From positions 1 through 8,259 of the forward strand of contig JAFZDR010000194.1 in NCBI GenBank assembly GCA_017561105.1: DNA of 8,259 bases, given 5' to 3'. This document shows positions 1 to 5,397 of the stretch, in pieces (the stretch's first letter is position 1; each line of letters opens with the position of its first letter). The notes beneath the pieces were generated by a model. It made no database searches and was not told the origin of the DNA. It saw only the letters and a list, made by a program, of their open reading frames with translations. The stretch comes from Alistipes sp. GTDB lineage: Bacteria > Bacteroidota > Bacteroidia > Bacteroidales > Rikenellaceae. A program made the translations under genes and the position numbers.

Positions 1-601
1 AATCCACAACCTCCTTCAATGCCACAAAATATGGAGCATAGCGCAAAACGTGACAAACCGCCACGATGCGGTTGTACTTGTGTGCCTGCTTCAAGATGTC
101 GCGGCACTCCTTCTCTGTTGGAGCCACAGGCTTCTCGAGCAATACATCATAGCCGATAGCAAGCGCCTTCATACAAGGCTCGTAGTGGAGATTATCCGGT
201 GTAGCAATAACTACAGCATCGGCCAACTTTGGCTTCGAGAGCGCCTCGCGAAAGTCGGCAAACATATTCTCCTTCGGGATGTTATGTTTCTTAGCCATTG
301 TGTTGCGACGATGAGGGTTGAGATCGGCAACTGCAACAACCTTCATCGATCGAGGGAACTTCTCGGCATAACGCGAGTAGGTAGTTCCTCGGCTACCCGC
401 TCCGATAATCATCACGGTAACAGGTTTCTCAAGACCTGCATCGAGAGATTTAAGCTTGGTTGCAATCTTCTTGTCAGATGCAATATCCGGAATTTCGCCC
501 TCGCTCAATGCCATCATGGTATTAGCTTTTGAATCAAGATTGATAGCTACGGCTCCCGCCATGAGCAAACCCATTCGCTTTAAGAATTCTTTTCTATCCA
601 T
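1..601 (-). CDS. Gfo/Idh/MocA-family NAD(P)-dependent oxidoreductase, N-terminal half (partial)
   Basis: The first 200 codons are present; the gene continues leftward past base 1. An N-terminal segment (DRKEFLKR followed by a hydrophobic stretch to about residue 21) resembles a Tat export signal, with RK in place of the twin arginines. The Rossmann domain starts near residue 61: a beta strand and glycine loop IIGAGSRG (65-72), an acidic residue ending strand 2 in VADLNP (Asp93), and the family signature EKPVA (156-160) that carries the conserved lysine. The sequence then enters a VCHVLRYAPYF segment (182-192) near the domain boundary. In this family such proteins oxidise or reduce sugars and similar polyols with NAD(P), and secreted Bacteroidetes members often act on host or dietary glycans. 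Substrate cannot be assigned because the catalytic C-terminal domain is missing. The start is the ATG directly before the signal-like peptide. It is divergent from the tRNA and shows no link to arginine synthesis. Confidence 0.88.
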   Translation of the reverse strand, partial: MDRKEFLKRMGLLMAGAVAINLDSKANTMMALSEGEIPDIASDKKIATKLKSLDAGLEKPVTVMIIGAGSRGTTYSRYAEKFPRSMKVVAVADLNPHRRNTMAKKHNIPKENMFADFREALSKPKLADAVVIATPDNLHYEPCMKALAIGYDVLLEKPVAPTEKECRDILKQAHKYNRIVAVCHVLRYAPYFVALKEVVD

Positions 602-631
602 AGTTTAGTATTTGATTGGTTCTAATTATCG

Positions 632-639
632 CAAAGTTA
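632..639 (-). promoter_or_regulatory. candidate -7 box for the leftward oxidoreductase gene
   Basis: Read on the minus strand this is TAACTTTG, a full match to the Bacteroidetes -7 consensus TAnnTTTG, 30 nt before the oxidoreductase ATG. No good TTTG -33 element lies at the expected distance, only T-rich sequence around 663-667, so the assignment rests on one box. Confidence 0.45.
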
Positions 640-731
640 AAAAAATAATGTGATTTTAGGTATAAAATCGGCAAAAATTTACGCTTTAGAAAAAAATTTT
701 AGCCTTTTGCACGATTTTTTTGCGAAAAATC

Positions 732-762
732 TTTGCGAATACAAAAATATGTTCTACTTTTG
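732..762 (+). promoter_or_regulatory. promoter of tRNA-Gln
   Basis: TTTG at 732-735 and TACTTTTG at 755-762 are separated by 19 bp, which matches the Bacteroidetes primary sigma factor consensus in both boxes and spacing. Transcription would start near 768, about a dozen nt before the mature tRNA 5' end. A 7-bp AT-rich hairpin (713-719 with 725-731) lies immediately upstream and may simply be an A/T-tract upstream element. Confidence 0.75.
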
Positions 763-779
763 CACTCGCAATCAGCAAT

Positions 780-850
780 TGGGCTATGGTGTAATGGTAA
801 CACTACAGATTCTGGTCCTGTCATTCTAGGTTCGAATCCTGGTAGCCCAA
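780..850 (+). tRNA. tRNA-Gln (anticodon CUG)
   Basis: A full cloverleaf can be drawn. The acceptor stem 780-786 pairs with 843-849 (7 bp, starting with the U1-A72 pair typical of glutamine tRNAs). The D stem is 789-791 with 801-803, the anticodon stem 805-809 with 817-821, and the T stem 826-830 with 838-842 around the TTCGAAT loop. The seven-base anticodon loop 810-816 places CTG at 812-814, reading glutamine CAG codons. The discriminator base is A850 and CCA is not encoded, so it must be added after transcription. The last anticodon-stem pair (809/817) is an A-C mismatch. Its own promoter and terminator flank it, so it appears to be a single-gene transcription unit. Confidence 0.95.
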
Positions 851-852
851 CT

Positions 853-927
853 CAAACGAAATACAACGACCTCTGCAAGCGCAGAGGTTTTTTTTATTTG
901 TAAACTGCCGTTGTTGTATTTTGTTTG
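853..927. repeat. 18-bp inverted repeat enclosing the tRNA terminator
   Basis: Bases 853-870 pair with 910-927 over 18 positions: 16 Watson-Crick and two G-U pairs (858/922 and 868/912), no mismatches. The arms lie outside the terminator hairpin and share only its two outermost bases. The repeat is much longer than needed for termination. It could be a second RNA structure, a cruciform, or the scar of an inverted duplication. Confidence 0.7.
869..895 (+). terminator. rho-independent terminator after tRNA-Gln
   Basis: An 8-bp GC-rich stem (869-876 with 881-888) closes on the tetraloop AAGC and is followed by an unbroken T run to 895. It starts 19 nt after the tRNA 3' end and would end that transcript. 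Confidence 0.88.
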
Positions 928-1084
928 CAAATGTTAGCGACGCCCCAGGAAAGGCGTTAAACGGAGCTGAGCTTGGTCTGCGCAGTAGCCAATTCTGGAA
1001 TACAAATTTTCAGCCGTCTGTTTTTCGTTTTGGGCTACCAGAATTCGTTCAATCGGTGGCGTTTCCGGCGACCATTTTTTTTTT
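928..1084. other. GC-rich intergenic island ending in ten T; unknown function
   Basis: This block is visibly richer in G and C than the AT-rich DNA on both sides, and no protein family is recognisable in any frame. It contains a 5-bp hairpin (940-944 with 953-957) and two alternative pairings: 985-990 with 1033-1038, and 991-997 with 1039-1045. It also holds an inverted near-copy of the tRNA-Gln 3' end (1030-1050). It ends in a run of ten T (1075-1084) after a weak GC-rich dyad. It could be a non-coding RNA read rightward, a dispersed intergenic repeat, or a remnant of an inserted element. The sequence alone does not decide between these. Confidence 0.4.
1030..1050 (-). repeat. inverted near-copy of the tRNA-Gln 3' end
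   Basis: Read on the minus strand, 1050 to 1030 matches tRNA bases 830-850 (T arm and 3' acceptor strand) at 18 of 21 positions. The differences correspond to tRNA positions 831, 832 and 838. After a 4-base gap the similarity continues into the AACGAAA found just after the tRNA. No 5' half of a tRNA is present. Confidence 0.55.
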
Positions 1085-1114
1085 GCATATTTTGTTGTGC
1101 AATTTGTACATTTG
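1082..1114 (+). promoter_or_regulatory. candidate promoter at the right edge of the GC-rich island
   Basis: TTTG at 1082-1085 and TACATTTG at 1107-1114 are spaced 21 bp apart and match the Bacteroidetes promoter pattern. Transcription would begin around 1119-1121. No recognised gene follows, only a 50-codon ORF (1126-1278). RNA from here could therefore form a leader of about 250 nt for the arginine operon, or be unrelated to it. Confidence 0.35.
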
Positions 1115-1144
1115 CCATCCTCTTTATGATCCCTATTCACCATA

Positions 1145-1170
1145 AATTCTCTATCAACAAAAAGAGAATT
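1145..1170. repeat. small perfect hairpin in the arginine operon upstream region
   Basis: AATTCTCT (1145-1152) and AGAGAATT (1163-1170) form an 8-bp perfect inverted repeat with a 10-nt loop. No T run follows on either strand, so it is not an intrinsic terminator. It could be a protein-binding dyad or an RNA hairpin. The rest of 1171-1286 is AT-rich and shows nothing recognisable. Confidence 0.35.
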
Positions 1171-1286
1171 CGCGCTCCTCAAATATGCATTTTTATCTAT
1201 TTATGCACCATTTTGACGGCCACACAGAGCCCATTTCGGCCAAAATCAGACCTATATTATAAATATATTGTAAAATAGTTTAAAAA

Positions 1287-1320
1287 ATGGTACAACAATA
1301 GGAAAATTGTGTTAAATTTG
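1287..1320 (+). promoter_or_regulatory. probable promoter of the arginine operon
   Basis: TAAATTTG at 1313-1320 is a full -7 box; the -33 position is poor (ATGG at 1287-1290). Transcription would start near 1326, giving a leader of about 40 nt. A second weaker arrangement, TTTG 1317-1320 with TGATTTTG 1341-1348 at 20-bp spacing, would start only about 14 nt before the gene. Both lie directly upstream of the operon's first ATG. Confidence 0.5.
1292..1313. promoter_or_regulatory. candidate operator dyad inside the arginine promoter
   Basis: ACAACAAT (1292-1299) and ATTGTGTT (1306-1313) form an imperfect dyad, 6 of 8 pairs, with CAAT/ATTG as the core. It lies between the -33 and -7 positions, where a bound repressor would block polymerase. 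It does not closely match the E. coli or Bacillus ARG box, so ArgR binding is only a guess. Confidence 0.2.
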
Positions 1321-1367
1321 CGAGGCTTTTGCCACTTTGGTGATTTTGTAAACATTATTCAAAGAGA

Positions 1368-1985
1368 ATGAATAAAAATTCAGTAAATATAATTTTTGCA
1401 CAGCCCGAGCATGCAGACTATGCCGAGCAGATTTGCCAGCTCATCTACGAGTCGGCTTTGCAGCGTGGTACAGGTATCGCTCGTCGTTCGCCCGAGTATA
1501 TCGCTTCGAAGATTACAGGCGGCAAGGCTGTGGTTGCACTTGCAGGCGACAAGCTCGTCGGTTTCAGCTATATCGAGTGCTGGGGTCACGGCGACTATGT
1601 TGCCACATCGGGACTTATCGTAGATCCCGAGTATCGCCACTTGGGTTTGGCGGGCGAGATTAAGAAGCGCACCTTCGAGTTGGCTCGTTTGCGCTTTCCA
1701 TTTGCAAAGTTGTTCAGTATTACGACATCGCTTCCGGTTATGAAGTTGAACACCCGTCTTGGCTACAAGCCGGTAACATTCTCGGAACTCACTCAGGATG
1801 ACGAGTTCTGGCAGGGTTGCGAGGGTTGCTGCAACTACGACATTCTAAAGCGCAACAATCGTCGTATGTGCCTCTGCACAGGTATGCTCTACGATCCGAA
1901 GACACCGCTTCAGAAGCAGTCGTGGTGGAGCCCATACGGAATGGCTATCAAGAATGCCTTCAAGAAGATTTTCCATTTGAAATAA
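1368..1985 (+). CDS. GNAT-family N-acylglutamate synthase (probably N-succinylglutamate synthase)
   Basis: The protein has 205 residues. Residues about 7-135 show the GNAT fold: a strand/helix start, a central strand ending near VGFSYIE (64-70), the strand SGLIVDPEYR (81-90), and the acyl-CoA pyrophosphate loop RHLGLAG (90-96) leading into a helix. The closing LGYKP (131-135) is also typical. As first gene of a complete arginine operon that has no classical argA or argJ, its role should be the first step, acyl-CoA plus glutamate to N-acylglutamate. From memory, the homologous gene next to argG in Bacteroides thetaiotaomicron was shown by mutant genetics to supply N-succinylglutamate. Succinyl-CoA as donor agrees with the SOTCase-like ArgF' downstream but is not visible in this sequence. 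The C-terminal 60 residues are unusual for a GNAT: cysteines at 151, 154, 155, 168 and 170, then a basic tail. It starts about 40 nt after the likely transcription start and is followed 18 nt later by argG. Confidence 0.8.
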   Translation: MNKNSVNIIFAQPEHADYAEQICQLIYESALQRGTGIARRSPEYIASKITGGKAVVALAGDKLVGFSYIECWGHGDYVATSGLIVDPEYRHLGLAGEIKKRTFELARLRFPFAKLFSITTSLPVMKLNTRLGYKPVTFSELTQDDEFWQGCEGCCNYDILKRNNRRMCLCTGMLYDPKTPLQKQSWWSPYGMAIKNAFKKIFHLK

Positions 1986-2003
1986 CAAAAACAAGATAAA
2001 ACT

Positions 2004-3206
2004 ATGAGCAAGAAAAAGGTTGTTTTAGCATTCAGTGGAGGTTTGGATACCTCTTTCTGCGTAAAGTATCTCAGCGAGGAGTTGGGCTACGAGGTATATA
2101 CAGCGATCGCCAACACAGGCGGTTTCTCGGATGAGGAGTTGGCGTCTATCGAGGAGCGCGCATATCGTCTCGGCTCAAAGCAGCACGCCACACTCGATAT
2201 CACCGAGGAGTATTACGAGCGCAGCATCAAGTATATGGTCTTCGGAAATGTTTTGCGTAACGGCACCTACCCTATCTCGGTATCGTCGGAGCGTATCTTC
2301 CAGGCTATGGCCATTATTCAGTTCGCTAAGGAGGTTGGTGCCGACTGCGTAGCACACGGCTCGACAGGTGCAGGTAACGACCAGGTTCGTTTCGACCTCA
2401 CCTTCCAGATTATGGCTCCCGAGATTGAGATTATCACCCCGACACGCGATATGACTTTGACTCGCGAGTACGAGATCAACTACCTCAAGGAGCGCGGCTA
2501 TGTTGCCGACTTCACAAAGTTGGAATACTCTATCAACAAGGGTTTGTGGGGCACAAGCGTAGGTGGCAAGGAGACTCTCCACTCGGAGCAGACTTTGCCT
2601 GAGCACGCATACCCAAGCCAGGTTACAGCCGAGGGCGAGGAGTCGCTCAAGATCGGCTTCGTAAAGGGTGAGATTTCGACCGTAAATGGTGTAGAGTACG
2701 CAAGCAAGGTTGATGCTATCCGCGCGGTAGAGGCTATCGCATCGAAGTATGGTATCGGTCGCGACATGCACATTGGCGATACAATCATCGGTATCAAGGG
2801 CCGTGTAGGTTTCGAGGCGGCAGCTCCGATGTTGATTATCAACGCTCACAAGATGCTCGAGAAGCACACCCTCACAAAGTGGCAGATGTATTGGAAGGAT
2901 CAGGTAGGTACATGGTACGGAATGTTCCTCCACGAGGCGCAGTACCTCGACCCTGTAATGCGCGACATCGAGGCTATGTTGCTCCACTCGCAGGAGAATG
3001 TAACCGGTGTTGTTGAGATTACCCTCCGTCCACTCTCGTACACCCTCGTAGGCGTGGAGTCGTCGTTCGACCTTATGAAGACCGACTTCGGCGAGTATGG
3101 CGAGGTAAACAAGGCGTGGAGTGCCGACGATGTTAAGGGCTTTACCAAGATTATGGCAAACCCACTCAAGATCTATTACAACAACCAGAAGAAAAACAAC
3201 AAGTAG
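2004..3206 (+). CDS. argG: argininosuccinate synthase
   Basis: ArgG joins citrulline and aspartate using ATP to form argininosuccinate, the penultimate step of arginine synthesis, in the cytoplasm. The 400-residue length is normal for the family. The N-terminal ATP-pyrophosphatase loop is clear (AFSGGLDTS, 9-17), and the nucleotide/aspartate-binding segment GSTGAGNDQVRFD lies at 119-131. The segment 175-191 (YSINKGLWG, then SVGGKET) corresponds to the family's citrulline-binding region in a variant form that I associate with Bacteroidetes. The remainder is the C-terminal synthetase/multimerisation domain. The ATG at 2004 follows an A-rich stretch and gives the expected MSKKKVVLAFSGG start. 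The gene lies second in the operon, far from its late place in the pathway. Its TAG stop shares one base with the GTG start of argC, so the two are probably translationally coupled. Confidence 0.97.
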   Translation: MSKKKVVLAFSGGLDTSFCVKYLSEELGYEVYTAIANTGGFSDEELASIEERAYRLGSKQHATLDITEEYYERSIKYMVFGNVLRNGTYPISVSSERIFQAMAIIQFAKEVGADCVAHGSTGAGNDQVRFDLTFQIMAPEIEIITPTRDMTLTREYEINYLKERGYVADFTKLEYSINKGLWGTSVGGKETLHSEQTLPEHAYPSQVTAEGEESLKIGFVKGEISTVNGVEYASKVDAIRAVEAIASKYGIGRDMHIGDTIIGIKGRVGFEAAAPMLIINAHKMLEKHTLTKWQMYWKDQVGTWYGMFLHEAQYLDPVMRDIEAMLLHSQENVTGVVEITLRPLSYTLVGVESSFDLMKTDFGEYGEVNKAWSADDVKGFTKIMANPLKIYYNNQKKNNK

Positions 3207-4168
3207 TGGTAAAAGTTGGTATTATAGGTGGAGCAGGCTACACCGCGGGTGAGTTGATACGATTGTTAATCAACCACCCGCAGGTGGTTATTGAGTTTAT
3301 CCACTCGACAAGTAACGCCGGCAACCTCGTGAGCGATGTTCACGGCGGTTTGTACGGCGAGTGCGACCTCCGTTTCTCGGCCGAGTATGACTTGACAGCG
3401 GTAGAGGTTCTCTTCCTTTGTTCGGCACACGGAGCAAGCGCAAAATTTATGGAGGAGAACGAAATTCCTGCCGAATTGAAGATTGTGGACTTGGCGCAGG
3501 ACTTCCGCGATGAGCATGACGGATTCGTGTATGGCTTGGCAGAGATGCAACGCGAGAGCATTTTGAACGCAACACGCATTGCCAATCCGGGTTGCTTTGC
3601 AACTGCCATTCAGTTGGCGCTCTTGCCACTCGCGAAGGCTCAGCTCTTGAACGATGAGGTGCACATCACAGCCATTACCGGCTCGACAGGTGCAGGCGTT
3701 AAGCCGTCGGCTACAACCCACTTCTCGTGGCGTAGCGACAACATCTCGACCTACAAGGCGTTCGAGCATCAGCACCTCCTCGAGATTGGTCGCAACCTCC
3801 GCAACCTCCAGCCGTCGTTCGACAAGGCGTTGAACTTTGTACCTATGCGTGGTGACTTTGCGCGTGGCATCTTAGCATCGGTTTACACCGAGTGTCCGCT
3901 CTCGGCAGAGGAGGCTGTAGCACTCTACAAGGAGTATTACGCCGATTCGCGTTTCTGCTTTGTGGCAGAGAAGAATATCGACTTGAAGCAGGTGGTAAAC
4001 ACCAACAAGGCGTTGGTCTATGTGGCAAAGTATGGTTCGAAGTTGCATATCGTTTCGGCCATCGACAACCTCTTGAAGGGCGCATCGGGTCAGGCGGTAG
4101 AGAATATGAACCTCATTTGTGGCTTCGACGAGGCAGAGGGATTGCATCTTAAGCCTTCGGCATTCTAA
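3206..4168 (+). CDS. argC: N-acyl-gamma-glutamyl-phosphate reductase
   Basis: ArgC reduces N-acylglutamyl phosphate to N-acylglutamate semialdehyde with NADPH. The 320-residue protein opens with the Rossmann motif GIIGGAGYTAGELIRLL (5-21). The catalytic cysteine is Cys130 in NPGCFATA, the active-site histidine lies in EHQHLLEI (187-194), and the C-terminal helix motif KGASGQAVENMN (291-302) is present. The start is GTG at 3206, overlapping the argG stop by one base (TAGTG). No later start would keep the Rossmann strand. The family normally works on acetylated substrate; here succinylated substrate is inferred from ArgF'. After the stop comes the only sizeable gap in the operon, holding the hairpin repeat at 4176-4247. 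Confidence 0.95.
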   Translation: MVKVGIIGGAGYTAGELIRLLINHPQVVIEFIHSTSNAGNLVSDVHGGLYGECDLRFSAEYDLTAVEVLFLCSAHGASAKFMEENEIPAELKIVDLAQDFRDEHDGFVYGLAEMQRESILNATRIANPGCFATAIQLALLPLAKAQLLNDEVHITAITGSTGAGVKPSATTHFSWRSDNISTYKAFEHQHLLEIGRNLRNLQPSFDKALNFVPMRGDFARGILASVYTECPLSAEEAVALYKEYYADSRFCFVAEKNIDLKQVVNTNKALVYVAKYGSKLHIVSAIDNLLKGASGQAVENMNLICGFDEAEGLHLKPSAF

Positions 4169-4175
4169 TAATAGG

Positions 4176-4247
4176 CTCTTAGCCTTTAGCTGTTAGCTAT
4201 TGGCTAAAAATCAAAAAAGCTAATGGCTAATGGCCAATGGCTAAAAG
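4176..4247. repeat. inverted cluster of 7-nt repeats (large hairpin) between argC and argD
   Basis: The left arm (4176-4204) contains TTAGCCT, TTAGCTG, TTAGCTA and TTGGCTA in tandem. The right arm (4219-4247) contains GCTAATG, GCTAATG, GCCAATG and GCTAAAA. Paired in RNA, the 29-position arms give 22 Watson-Crick pairs, 4 G-U pairs and 3 mismatches around a 14-nt loop. A-rich sequence, not a T run, follows on the plus strand, so it is not an intrinsic terminator there. It ends 9 nt before the argD ATG and fills almost the whole spacer. It may affect mRNA stability or argD translation, or be a dispersed intergenic repeat. Confidence 0.8.
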
Positions 4248-4256
4248 CAAAAAATT

Positions 4257-5384
4257 ATGAAGTTATTTGACGTTTATTCATTATACGATGTAGAGCCTAC
4301 CTATGGTAAAGGCAACTATGTCTACACAGAAGATGGCACCGAGTATTTGGACTTGTACGGCGGTCATGCAGTGATTTCGGTGGGACACGCTCACCCGCAC
4401 TATGTTAAGGCGGTATCGGAGCAGGTTGCAAAGCTCGGTTTCTACTCAAACTCGGTGGAGAACTCATTGCAGGAGAAGTTTGCCGAGATGTTGGGCAAGG
4501 CGAGTGGCTACGAGGATTACTCGTTGTTCCTCTGCAACTCAGGTGCTGAGGCGAACGAGAATGCGATAAAGTTGGCGTCGTTCCACTCAGGCAAGGCAAA
4601 GATTTTGGCCTTTGGCAAGGCGTTCCACGGACGCACATCGGGTGCTGTGGCAGCTACCGACAATCCAAAGATTGTGGCACCATTCAACCGTACCGAAAAT
4701 GTGGAGTTTGTGCCATTGAACGATATCGAGGCTGTAAAGGCGAAGCTCGCTACGGGCGAGTTCTGCGCGGTGCTTATCGAGGGTATTCAGGGCGTAGCGG
4801 GTATTCACTGCCCCGACAACACCTTCTTGCAGCAGTTGCGCGAGGTAACCTTGGAGCATGGCGTATCGCTTATCCTCGACGAGATTCAGTCGGGCTATGG
4901 CCGCACGGGCGACTTCTTCGCTCACCAGCACGCAGGCATCCGTCCCGATATCATCACCTCGGCAAAGGGCATCGCAAACGGTTTCCCAATGGGTGCTGTA
5001 TTGATTGCTCCGCACTTCGAGGCAAAGAAGGGAATGCTCGGCACTACATTTGGCGGTAACCACCTCGCTTGCGCAGCAGGTATCGCAGTGTTGGAGATCT
5101 TCGAGAAGGAGAACCTTGTGGCAAATGCTCGCGAGGTTGGTGCATACCTTATTGAGGAGTTGAAGAAGATTCCTCAGTTGAAGGAGGTGCGCGGTCGTGG
5201 ATTGATGATCGGAATGGAGATCGAAGGCTCGGCTTCGGAGTTGCGATTGAAGCTCTTGAAGGAGCATCACATATTTACAGGCGGTGCAGGCGTTTCGACC
5301 GTTCGACTCTTGCCGGCACTCACCGTTACACGCAAAGAGGCTGATAAGTTCCTCGAGGCGTTCAAGAAGTTATTAAACGAATAA
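4257..5384 (+). CDS. argD: N-acylornithine aminotransferase (class III, PLP-dependent)
   Basis: ArgD transfers an amino group from glutamate to N-acylglutamate semialdehyde, giving N-acylornithine. The 375-residue protein shows the class III aminotransferase pattern: GGHAVISVGHAHPHYVKAV (35-53), the phosphate-binding NSGAEANENAIK (94-105), AFHGRT (122-127), the PLP-ring aspartate in LDEIQSGYGRTG (207-218; Asp208), and the Schiff-base lysine Lys237 in TSAKGIANGFPMGA. The next conserved stretch, TTFGGNHLACAAG, is at 263-275. Related enzymes accept acetyl- or succinylornithine and sometimes diaminopimelate intermediates, so the exact acyl group comes from context. The ATG at 4257 follows an A-rich stretch immediately after the inter-gene hairpin. 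No promoter is visible in the spacer, so it is probably read from the upstream promoter. Confidence 0.95.
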   Translation: MKLFDVYSLYDVEPTYGKGNYVYTEDGTEYLDLYGGHAVISVGHAHPHYVKAVSEQVAKLGFYSNSVENSLQEKFAEMLGKASGYEDYSLFLCNSGAEANENAIKLASFHSGKAKILAFGKAFHGRTSGAVAATDNPKIVAPFNRTENVEFVPLNDIEAVKAKLATGEFCAVLIEGIQGVAGIHCPDNTFLQQLREVTLEHGVSLILDEIQSGYGRTGDFFAHQHAGIRPDIITSAKGIANGFPMGAVLIAPHFEAKKGMLGTTFGGNHLACAAGIAVLEIFEKENLVANAREVGAYLIEELKKIPQLKEVRGRGLMIGMEIEGSASELRLKLLKEHHIFTGGAGVSTVRLLPALTVTRKEADKFLEAFKKLLNE

Positions 5385-5397
5385 ATCCTATATAGAG

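Noticed and set aside
50..532. 160-codon ORF on the plus strand
   Set aside because: It lies opposite the clear oxidoreductase reading frame and has no domain pattern.
713..731. AT-only hairpin upstream of the tRNA promoter
   Set aside because: Seven A-T-rich pairs in an AT-rich spacer are expected by chance, and no adjacent feature needs it.
921..1278. Overlapping small ORFs across the GC-rich island on both strands (921-1145, 973-1278, 934-1182 minus)
   Set aside because: They overlap in several frames, include low-complexity Phe runs from the T tract and show no family pattern. The island is better described as non-coding until copies are compared.
2175..2987. 270-codon ORF on the minus strand opposite argG
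   Set aside because: argG is unambiguous here. The open antisense frame follows from the codon bias of the sense gene, and the protein has no recognisable motif.
4176..4247. CRISPR-like array or intrinsic terminator between argC and argD
   Set aside because: The repeat units are 7 nt without spacers, and no T run follows on the plus strand.
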